Origin: JBCDGH01 sp038751365
GTDB lineage: Bacteria > Patescibacteriota > JACMRA01
Reading direction: 5' to 3'
Length of the DNA: 18,457 bases
Assembly: GCA_038751365.1 (NCBI GenBank)
Contig: JBCDGH010000025.1
Location: 1-18,457, forward strand
In this document: positions 1 to 6,040 of the stretch, in pieces
How positions within the stretch are numbered: position 1 is the stretch's first letter
Layout: every line of letters begins with the position of its first letter
Notes under the pieces: generated by a model
Database searches by the model: none
Told to the model about the DNA's origin: nothing
Seen by the model: only the letters and a program-made list of their open reading frames with translations
Position numbers and translations under genes: made by a program

Positions 1-1076
1 AAGGTAAAGTTATTTTACTCTATGGTGCTAGGCAGGTTGGTAAAACTACTCTGTGTCAAGAACTTTTAAAAAAGCATAAAGGAATCTATTTGCACTGTGA
101 AATAAATCAGGTAAATTCAATCTTGCAATCCAAAGAAGTCACTAACATACTCAATCTTTTCGAAAATCAAAAACTAGTCATTTTAGACGAGGCTCAAGTA
201 ATCCCAAACATTGGTTATATTCTAAAGTTAATTCACGATCTACATCCTGATATTCAAATAATAGCTACTGGTAGCTCGAGCTTTGATTTGGCGAACAAGG
301 CTGGTGAGCCGTTAGTAGGTCGCTCAACTACTTTTACTCTGTTTCCTTTAGCAATAAAGGAGGTTATTAATTCGGTAGGATATCTTAAATTTTTAGAAAA
401 TATAGACATGTACCTGACTTTTGGGTTAATGCCGGGGGTTGTAGACTCTGCGAATAAAGCTCAATCTCTAGACAACCTCACCAGCGGTTACTTATATAAA
501 GATATACTGAGTCATGAACAACTTAAAAATCCGCACTTATTAAATCAAATTTTGAAGGCTTTAGCATTTCAAGTCGGTAATTTAGTATCTTTGCGAGAAA
601 TAGCAAGTTTATTAGGAACAACTCATAATACTGTTCTCAAGTATATTGAGCTTTTAGAAAAGACTTTTGTAATCTATCGTCTATTTTCATATAAGAAAAA
701 CCTCCGAAACGAGTTAAATTCTGCTTTTAAGGTGTATTTTTGGGATACAGGTTTTCGTAATTGGCTGATTGGTAATACGACTTTACCTGGTTTAAGAAGT
801 GATAAAGGTGCTTTATGGGAGAATTTTTGTGTTAATGAGCGAATTAAATATTCTAGTTATAATAACGAGTACCAACAATTTTATTTTTGGAGGTCTTACT
901 CAGGGGCAGAAATTGACTTAGTAGAAACAAAAGACGATTTGGTTAATGTCTTTGAAATAAAATACAGTCCAAAAAAATCTAATAAAAAATTTCCTAAATC
1001 ATTTATAGAAACATATTTACCGCAGCAAAAAAAGATTATCACCAAAGCTAATATACAGGAGATTATCGAAAAATAA
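1..1076 (+). CDS. AAA ATPase with DUF4143 domain (5' end outside window)
   Basis: The reading frame is open from base 3, so this gene enters from outside the window; the TTG at 90 is internal. Counting visible codons from base 3, a Walker A motif GARQVGKTT lies near residue 8 and a Walker B motif LDEAQ at 61-65. Next come a sensor-like stretch (IIATGSSS), an arginine-finger-like LVGRS, and a winged-helix-like stretch (LREIASLLGTTHNTVLKYIE). The C-terminus carries the DUF4143 pattern GAEIDLV followed by VFEIKYS, which resembles a PD-(D/E)XK nuclease core. Proteins with this AAA plus DUF4143 layout are common in CPR bacteria and archaea, and their cellular role is mostly unknown. Only the first few residues before Walker A are missing. 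No clear plus-strand terminator follows. The family call is firm and the function is not. Confidence 0.9.
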   Translation, partial: GKVILLYGARQVGKTTLCQELLKKHKGIYLHCEINQVNSILQSKEVTNILNLFENQKLVILDEAQVIPNIGYILKLIHDLHPDIQIIATGSSSFDLANKAGEPLVGRSTTFTLFPLAIKEVINSVGYLKFLENIDMYLTFGLMPGVVDSANKAQSLDNLTSGYLYKDILSHEQLKNPHLLNQILKALAFQVGNLVSLREIASLLGTTHNTVLKYIELLEKTFVIYRLFSYKKNLRNELNSAFKVYFWDTGFRNWLIGNTTLPGLRSDKGALWENFCVNERIKYSSYNNEYQQFYFWRSYSGAEIDLVETKDDLVNVFEIKYSPKKSNKKFPKSFIETYLPQQKKIITKANIQEIIEK

Positions 1077-1189
1077 CTTCTTAATTAGTAAAAAAGTATA
1101 CCAAATACGAAAGCGATCGATATGCTAAAAATAAATGGAAAAATCAAAATCTAAAGCTATTCAAGTCTCTTACATGAATAACTAAACAT

Positions 1190-1221
1190 AAAAAAACACC
1201 CTCTACATTCCTAGAGGGTGT
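1190..1221 (-). terminator. Intrinsic terminator of the secreted-protein gene
   Basis: A perfect 10-bp stem (1196-1205 with 1212-1221) encloses a 6-nt loop. On the minus strand it is followed by six T (1195-1190). It lies 8 nt past the stop codon at 1230. On the plus strand no T run follows, so it should work for the minus-strand gene only. Its sequence is closely related to the terminator at 5415-5440. Confidence 0.85.
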
Positions 1222-1229
1222 CTGACTGT

Positions 1230-1781
1230 TTACATTTGTGAATTCAAATATTCTAAAATTTTATCTAAGACGTAAATATTGTTTGCATCTTGATTTTTCC
1301 AAAAACGGACATCTTTTTTGCTTAAGTTAATGCTAGCACCAAAAGTTTGTTTTTTTCTGGTGTTAAATTTTAGAATCTCCACTACTTTGTCATTAAACGA
1401 AACTATAAATGAACCTGTGTCTACATATATTAATAGACTGGTAGTCTTTTGTTCAAACTTGGATACTAAATCCCACTCAATTACAACGTTGTTATATGAT
1501 ACAAAGGCTGTGCCACTCACTAGTTGTTGTGAATTTTCATGTAGTTGTTGTACATTATTTACGTATTTAATGTATTTATTTTTACTACTATATTTTTCAG
1601 ATATAACTCCAATTAGTTTTATTTCTTTATACAATTGCTTGCAATAATCATTATGAATAGACAGTTTTTCAAACTGTCTACCATTTTGGAATGAGCAAAA
1701 TATCTTATCAGTTTGTGCACTGACAATGATTGGAGTTAATGTTGCGACTAAGAAAGTTAGCGAAATAAATAGAGATTTCAT
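1230..1781 (-). CDS. Secreted protein of unknown function
   Basis: The 183-residue product starts at ATG 1781. A TTG at 1808 would add nine residues, but the ATG gives a clean signal peptide: Lys2, a hydrophobic stretch of about 20 residues, and a VSAQ-type signal peptidase I site near residues 20-23. The mature part is small and mixed-charge, with two cysteines (FCS and DYC) close to its start that could form a disulfide. I recognise no domain. The gene stands alone, with its own terminator 8 nt after the stop and a TATAAT box about 55 nt upstream. No Shine-Dalgarno sequence is seen at either possible start. A 10-bp hairpin with a 3-nt loop (1658-1680) lies inside the coding region. Secretion is well supported; the function is unknown. 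Confidence 0.75.
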   Translation of the reverse strand: MKSLFISLTFLVATLTPIIVSAQTDKIFCSFQNGRQFEKLSIHNDYCKQLYKEIKLIGVISEKYSSKNKYIKYVNNVQQLHENSQQLVSGTAFVSYNNVVIEWDLVSKFEQKTTSLLIYVDTGSFIVSFNDKVVEILKFNTRKKQTFGASINLSKKDVRFWKNQDANNIYVLDKILEYLNSQM

Positions 1782-1836
1782 TTTTAAAACAGAAGTGGTT
1801 GTAAACAAATTGCCACTACCGCAAAATAGTCACAGT

Positions 1837-1842
1837 ATTATA
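1837..1842 (-). promoter_or_regulatory. Possible -10 box of the secreted-protein gene
   Basis: A perfect TATAAT on the minus strand lies about 55 nt upstream of the ATG at 1781. A perfect TTGACA (1849-1854) sits only 6 nt upstream of it, too close to act as its -35 element, and nothing consensus-like lies 17 nt upstream. The promoter assignment is therefore tentative. Confidence 0.35.
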
Positions 1843-1919
1843 TAGATATGTCAAATAATTTCTTTTGAGATATTTATTATTTATTTTGCAAAAACAGTTT
1901 GTGTGTAGATTTTTGTGTA

Positions 1920-2007
1920 TGGCGGAGGATATGAGATTCGAACTCATGAGGGATTGCTCCCAACACACTTTCCAGGCGTGCGCCATAGACCGCTAGGCGA
2001 ATCCTCC
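1920..2007 (-). tRNA. tRNA-Ser (anticodon GGA)
   Basis: The minus strand folds into a complete class II cloverleaf. The acceptor is GGAGGAT paired with ATCCTCC, followed by discriminator G and an encoded CCA. The anticodon stem CACGC/GTGTG closes the loop CTGGAAA, giving anticodon GGA. A long variable arm contains GGGA/TCCC, and the T arm is ATGAG TTCGAAT CTCAT. The long variable arm and the anticodon agree on serine, reading UCC and UCU. The gene stands between divergent units and is followed by no other RNA gene. Confidence 0.97.
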
Positions 2008-2018
2008 ATAACAATCAT

Positions 2019-2024
2019 TTTATA
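2019..2024 (-). promoter_or_regulatory. Likely -10 box of the tRNA-Ser gene
   Basis: TATAAA on the minus strand lies 11 nt upstream of the tRNA 5' end, giving a predicted leader of only a few bases. The sequence 17 nt further upstream (TTTATT) is a poor -35 element, so the call rests mainly on the -10 box and its position. Confidence 0.45.
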
Positions 2025-2090
2025 ATCAAAATAAATGCACTAAATAAACTGTCAGTCAAGTATTGGGGTATAAACTAACGCACAAAATAT

Positions 2091-2119
2091 TTGCATTTAC
2101 TCATTTTATTGAGTATACT
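2091..2119 (+). promoter_or_regulatory. Promoter of the WxL-like surface operon
   Basis: TTGCAT (2091-2096), a 17-nt spacer and TATACT (2114-2119) form a good sigma-70-type promoter. Transcription should begin near 2125-2127. That is within or just after the first ATG (2122) and about 11 nt before the second in-frame ATG (2137). The mRNA is therefore leaderless or has a very short leader, which fits the lack of a Shine-Dalgarno sequence. Confidence 0.6.
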
Positions 2120-2121
2120 TG

Positions 2122-4224
2122 ATGAAATCTTTTTTGATGCACCGAATAAAAATAAAAATAATAAAGAAATTTCGTGTTTTTTTGAGTACTCTTTTGGGTC
2201 TTCTCTTGGTTATAGTAGGTACTGTTGCTTTGTTAAAATTAAATAACACAAGTTTGGTCTCTAGGGCAGATAACAGTGTTGTCTACAGTTCTGGTCAGGT
2301 AAGTATTGAAAAAAAGTACTATAACGGTGTCGAAGAGGTAGACTCTCTATCAATAAACACGGGATCTTTAGTAACTGTAAGGTTAAAATATAATAATACC
2401 GGAGCTTCGAGTGCTGAAGGTGTTAGTATTTCGGATTCTTTGCCTGTAGGTTTTAGTTTAGTTTCAGGTAGTATAACCAACTGCTTTACAGATTTAGATT
2501 GTGTGAGTTTGGATGATAATCTTTTTGATGGAGGTAGTTTGGCAGTTGCTCCACTTGCAGGTTATTACAGCTATGCTAAGGATAATACTTTAGCTTCAAG
2601 TAATTTAGAATTCGGACAAAAAAAATATTTTAAAATTGTTAGATGTCAAGACTCCAATGGTCTGGGTGATTGGTATATCCCATATGCTAGTGATGGTGCT
2701 GGAGGTACTCTAGGGCTTAGTAATTCGCCTTTAGCAGTTACTATAGCTCAAATGCAGGCTGTGGACACTAATTATTGCAGCGAATCAGGCTCTACCTTTT
2801 TGTCGGAAGTTTTTCTAGCTAGAGGTAATCAGTATATGCACCAAGTGAGATGTAGTTCTGGATCACCAACTGCTTATTTCGGTGACTGGAAAATCCCAAC
2901 CAATCAGAATCCTCAAGCAATATCTCTAGGGTTAAACAACTACTCAGCAGTGTTAAATCAATCAGATATACAATACGAAACACCTAACTATTGTACCACT
3001 TCTGGTGATACTTTTGAAAGTATGGTAATTAATACCTCTAATAGAAGATATGTTCACCAAGTAAGATGTCAAGACCTGATTTATTTTGGTGATATGTATA
3101 TACCTAGTAATCCTGATGGCTCAGGCGGTACTTTGGGAGTTAGTAATGACCCAACCAACTTAACTTTAGCACAAATGCAGGTTTCAGAACCTCAATTTTG
3201 CAATGATTCTAGTCAGACTTTTGAAAGTAATGTTCAAGATAGATTAGATACCAATAATGGGTATGGCTATATTCAATATCAGATGACTTCACCCACTACT
3301 GGAGGTTTATTTGGTACTGATGTGAGTATGTCTGGAAGTTTTGATGCGGATCCAATCTCTGATCCTGCTCCTTTTAGTCTGTCTGTAGGTACAGATTTGG
3401 TTTGTCCTTATATGTTTCCTGCTAGTGGTATAAGAAATATCACTCTGGGTGATGCTGAATTGCGAACTGATCAAGATTTTACTTGTAATTACATAGCAAA
3501 AATCTGCGTAGAAGTTTTTCAAGATGATAATGCTAACGGTATTCAAGACGGCGGAGAATCAAGGTTGGCTGGAGTTGACATTAAATTATTAACTCAAGAT
3601 GGGCAGTCTGAAATTTATACCCTAGCTACCGATGCGAATGGTGAACAGTGTTTTGAGCCACTACTTAATAGCACCATTTATAAAGTCCAAGTAGTAAATC
3701 CTCCAAGCCCTTATAGTACTACAGGTGGGGACGAACAAGATGTTGGGGTGACTTACCAAACTGGTAGTCAGCAAGTAAAGTTTGGGTATAGTCTGGGAAG
3801 TCTGTCTTTGACCGCGGAAGAAACAGTATCCCTTGGTAGCATAGAAATTTCTCCAAACCCTCAAACTGTCTGTACGGTTATTAATGATATTCAAGTTGTT
3901 GACACCAGAATCGGCAAACCTGGCTGGACAGTTACAGCGACCATTGATAATTTTCAGGATATCAATGACTCAGCCAAGATAATATCCGTTGCTAATGCTG
4001 TAGAATTAGCTCCACAGACTGTTACTGTAGTATCTGGGGATAGTATAGGTATTTCTCCCGGTCAAACAAAAACAGTAACAAGTACTGTAGATCCAGTATC
4101 CGTGATGTCTTCTGCGTCAGGTAATGGTCAAGGCACCTTTAATACCAAAATGAATCTATGCCTAGTTGTACCTGCTTTTACAACTCAGGGACAGTATTAC
4201 ACCACCGTTAACTTTGTAGTTTGA
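2122..4224 (+). CDS. Large secreted surface protein: DUF11-like, triple repeat, SdrD_B-like, WxL-like
   Basis: The 700-residue product has a basic N-terminus and one hydrophobic segment (about residues 18-39), acting as a signal or membrane anchor. A DUF11-like beta domain follows (about 58-125, ending in SDSLPVGFSLVSGS). Residues about 169-374 hold three copies of a 65-72-residue repeat with two conserved Cys. Residues about 460-558 match an SdrD_B-like domain (VFQDDNANGIQDGGE, later TDANGE), a fold that often binds calcium. The C-terminus (about 590-700) resembles a WxL domain, with GWTV in place of WxL and a final GQYYTTVNFVV strand, so the diagnostic tryptophans are partly lost. WxL domains bind peptidoglycan non-covalently at the cell surface. 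The start is uncertain: TTG 2119, ATG 2122 or ATG 2137; the promoter favours 2137. The next gene, 6 nt downstream, supplies a matching partner. Confidence 0.85.
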   Translation: MKSFLMHRIKIKIIKKFRVFLSTLLGLLLVIVGTVALLKLNNTSLVSRADNSVVYSSGQVSIEKKYYNGVEEVDSLSINTGSLVTVRLKYNNTGASSAEGVSISDSLPVGFSLVSGSITNCFTDLDCVSLDDNLFDGGSLAVAPLAGYYSYAKDNTLASSNLEFGQKKYFKIVRCQDSNGLGDWYIPYASDGAGGTLGLSNSPLAVTIAQMQAVDTNYCSESGSTFLSEVFLARGNQYMHQVRCSSGSPTAYFGDWKIPTNQNPQAISLGLNNYSAVLNQSDIQYETPNYCTTSGDTFESMVINTSNRRYVHQVRCQDLIYFGDMYIPSNPDGSGGTLGVSNDPTNLTLAQMQVSEPQFCNDSSQTFESNVQDRLDTNNGYGYIQYQMTSPTTGGLFGTDVSMSGSFDADPISDPAPFSLSVGTDLVCPYMFPASGIRNITLGDAELRTDQDFTCNYIAKICVEVFQDDNANGIQDGGESRLAGVDIKLLTQDGQSEIYTLATDANGEQCFEPLLNSTIYKVQVVNPPSPYSTTGGDEQDVGVTYQTGSQQVKFGYSLGSLSLTAEETVSLGSIEISPNPQTVCTVINDIQVVDTRIGKPGWTVTATIDNFQDINDSAKIISVANAVELAPQTVTVVSGDSIGISPGQTKTVTSTVDPVSVMSSASGNGQGTFNTKMNLCLVVPAFTTQGQYYTTVNFVV
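2623..3240 (+). repeat. Three tandem copies of a Cys-containing protein repeat
   Basis: Within the surface protein three units begin near residues 169, 238 and 310, counted from ATG 2122. Each shows an aromatic residue then two residues and VRC, followed by GD-x-[YK]-IP, a [GS]LG turn, a QMQ or SDIQ stretch, [YF]C, and a T-F-x-S-x-V strand. Units 1 and 3 also share a DGxGGTLG segment. The copies are diverged at DNA level, so they are old repeats and not a recent duplication. The two cysteines per unit could pair. I cannot match the unit to a named domain. Confidence 0.75.
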
Positions 4225-4230
4225 TGCTTT

Positions 4231-5373
4231 ATGATTTATAGACAATATACCACTAAACTATATCTGAAAATACTTAACTTAGTTATGGTTATGGCTTTTC
4301 TCACGAGCAGTTTTTATGTTAGTGGTGAAGTTTTTTTGTATAAAGATACTAGCTCTAACACAAGTCAAAATTTTATCTTTAAAGTCACTCCGGGAGGAGT
4401 GCTAAATGACAAATTCGAGATTGTAAATAGTAGCGATTCCAACCTAAATCTAAACTTACAAGCTCTAAATCCTATTGTGACTGAAGCCGGTACTATTACC
4501 CCAGATTTAGATAACCGAGGTTCTCTAATAGAGATTAGTCTCGACTCAAAAAACGTATCAATCAAGCCTAGGCAAAAGACTTCCATAGGTTTTACAGCTA
4601 AAGTTCCTGAGAATCTGGAAAGTGGAGAGTATTTGACTTATATTTACGCTAAACCACAAGAGAATACTAAGACTAGAGCTCAAATAGGTAGTAATATTAG
4701 TAAAACTCTCAAGCTATTTTTTCAAGTAGATGAGGATTTTGAGTTGGATAGTTCGATTATTAATTTAAATATTCTTGACCCTAAAGATACTACCTTTCAA
4801 GAAGATATGAATAAGTTGAGCTACGCAGGGAAGCAAAACCTTATAGTGGCTATTCAGGCAGAAAATTTGGGGAATGTCTTTGCGAGATTAGAGGGTGATT
4901 ACAGATTAATACAAGGAAATAATGAAGTAGCTAATGAAAAAGTGAGTTTTGATTTGATTCCTCGTTCTGGTGCTAGGACTTTTTATATCAGTACCAACTT
5001 GCCTTACGTAGTAGGGGAAAATAGGGTACAGTTGAATTATACAATAGTACCTCAAAATATAGAAGTAAAAGAAGTTAAAAGCTTAAATATAAGTGGTGAG
5101 CTTAGTGATTCTGTTAGGTTAAACCAAAATGACTTACTTAGCTTTCCTGAGCGTGACCAATTAGCTGTGCAGACTGAACAGCAGAGAATCGAGCAATTAA
5201 GTTTAAATATTGATCGACAAGAGCAAACTAGATTAGTAGAAGTTGAGGATAGTAACAATTACTGGTATTATGTTCTGTTAGTCATTGTAATTTTAGCTAT
5301 TACTACAGGAAGTATATTTTTAGTACTTCATAAATATTGGTTCAGCCAAAAGTCAAAGAAAAAGATTAAGTGA
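4231..5373 (+). CDS. Membrane-anchored DUF916-like WxL-interacting protein
   Basis: The 380-residue product has an N-terminal signal peptide (about residues 10-32). An extracellular part follows with two beta-sandwich-like regions, about 40-165 and 200-275. The first has the DUF916 look: FEIVNSSDSNLNLNL, a KPRQKTSIGFTAKVPENLESGEYL segment in two parts, and strong strand alternation. The second resembles DUF3324. A helical linker leads to one transmembrane segment (about 345-366) and a short Lys-rich cytoplasmic tail. This is the layout of the WxL-interacting proteins of Gram-positive bacteria, which sit in the membrane and hold WxL proteins and peptidoglycan. The gene starts 6 nt after the surface-protein stop and has no visible Shine-Dalgarno sequence, so translation is probably coupled. 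The pairing with a WxL-like gene strengthens both calls. Confidence 0.82.
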   Translation: MIYRQYTTKLYLKILNLVMVMAFLTSSFYVSGEVFLYKDTSSNTSQNFIFKVTPGGVLNDKFEIVNSSDSNLNLNLQALNPIVTEAGTITPDLDNRGSLIEISLDSKNVSIKPRQKTSIGFTAKVPENLESGEYLTYIYAKPQENTKTRAQIGSNISKTLKLFFQVDEDFELDSSIINLNILDPKDTTFQEDMNKLSYAGKQNLIVAIQAENLGNVFARLEGDYRLIQGNNEVANEKVSFDLIPRSGARTFYISTNLPYVVGENRVQLNYTIVPQNIEVKEVKSLNISGELSDSVRLNQNDLLSFPERDQLAVQTEQQRIEQLSLNIDRQEQTRLVEVEDSNNYWYYVLLVIVILAITTGSIFLVLHKYWFSQKSKKKIK

Positions 5374-5405
5374 AAATAATTGTTCGATTCTAATAATTTT
5401 TAGCT

Positions 5406-5440
5406 AAACAAAAACCACCCTCGACATTACTGGAAGGTGG
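5406..5440 (-). terminator. Intrinsic terminator closing the giant-protein/helicase operon
   Basis: On the minus strand an 8-bp stem with one G-U pair (5433-5440 with 5415-5422) is followed by a T-rich tract (TTTTTGTTT, 5414-5406). It lies 132 nt past the TAA at 5573 but only 33 nt past the TAG at 5474 that ends the in-frame extension, which suggests the extension was once part of the gene. It shares 20 of 26 hairpin bases with the terminator at 1196-1221. Confidence 0.75.
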
Positions 5441-5473
5441 CGTGCAGCTACAAATTTTAAACTTTTGTACAAT

Positions 5474-5572
5474 CTATCTAAAGTCTATCTTAAATTGTGA
5501 AAGACTAATCGGTAGATCGTCGTTTTGTGGTCCAATGATCCTCAAATATTGATCTAATTTGACTTCTTTTTC
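5474..5572 (-). other. In-frame coding-like extension after a TAA stop
   Basis: Directly after the TAA at 5573-5575 the same frame stays open for 32 codons to a TAG. Its translation (EKEVKLDQYLRIIGPQNDD and onward, ending FKIDFR) looks like ordinary protein from this genome. The terminator follows 33 nt later. The simplest reading is that the upstream gene has acquired a nonsense codon, or that a sequencing error or readthrough is involved. Chance openness over 32 codons cannot be excluded by eye. Confidence 0.5.
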
Positions 5573-5959
5573 TTAAATTACAAAAGTAACATCTATAAAA
5601 AGCGAAGATAGTTTAAATCTCCTAAACCTACTATCAGCTATATAAACATCTTCACAGATGCTGAAGGCAAATAAAACGTTATTTTCAGTGTCTGGGTGAC
5701 TAACATATCTTATATTGTTAAAACTGAGCCCAATACATCCTTGGCTAGGGAAATGGAATTCATTTTTATCAATGGTTGTGTGCGTAAAGCCATCAAAATG
5801 AATATCAAATTTTCTGTCTTCAAAATACGTTTCTTCTAAACCCAGTTTACCTAAGTAGGCTTTTTGGTAGTCAGTCAGCTCATCCTCTTCTAAACCATTT
5901 TCCTTATTCTTATTTAAGAAATCATCCCAATAATACAAAATAGTTGAATATGAAGCCAT
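5573..5959 (-). CDS. Small protein of unknown function, possibly truncated by a nonsense codon
   Basis: The 128-residue soluble product is acidic near the N-terminus and then rich in beta-type sequence (FDIHFDGFTHTTI, GCIGLSFNNIRYVSH, VLFAFSICEDVYI). It has no signal peptide or membrane segment, and I recognise no family. The start at ATG 5959 is well defined because AGGAGG lies 5 nt upstream, the only canonical Shine-Dalgarno sequence among the genes here. It lies 81 nt after the helicase C-terminal half, on the same strand and with no terminator between them, so it is probably the last gene of that operon. The frame continues after the TAA to 5474, so the full ancestral protein may have been about 161 residues. 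Confidence 0.65.
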   Translation of the reverse strand: MASYSTILYYWDDFLNKNKENGLEEDELTDYQKAYLGKLGLEETYFEDRKFDIHFDGFTHTTIDKNEFHFPSQGCIGLSFNNIRYVSHPDTENNVLFAFSICEDVYIADSRFRRFKLSSLFIDVTFVI

Positions 5960-5964
5960 GTTTG

Positions 5965-5970
5965 CCTCCT
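5965..5970 (-). promoter_or_regulatory. Canonical ribosome binding site
   Basis: AGGAGG within AAAAGGAGG lies 5 nt upstream of the ATG at 5959. It fixes that start. It is notable because no other gene in this window has a clear Shine-Dalgarno sequence, so this gene may be translated independently of its upstream neighbour. Confidence 0.85.
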
Positions 5971-6040
5971 TTTAAAATAGCTTAGCTGAACAACTCAAGT
6001 AGTAGCATAAAAATTGACTTAAATCAAGCTTTACAATTCT

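Noticed and set aside
1318..1647. Plus-strand 109-codon open frame
   Set aside because: It lies wholly antisense to the secreted-protein gene, is Cys-, Leu- and Ser-rich with no plausible domain, and has no ribosome binding site. It is a shadow of the real gene.
1920..1945. tRNA-Ser 3' end as an integration (att) site
   Set aside because: I found no second copy of the tRNA 3' end in the window and no integrase gene next to it.
6000..6030. Independent promoter upstream of the gene at 5959
   Set aside because: TTGATT followed after 17 nt by TACTAC is too weak to call, and no better pair lies in the 81-nt gap. Co-transcription with the helicase genes explains the layout.
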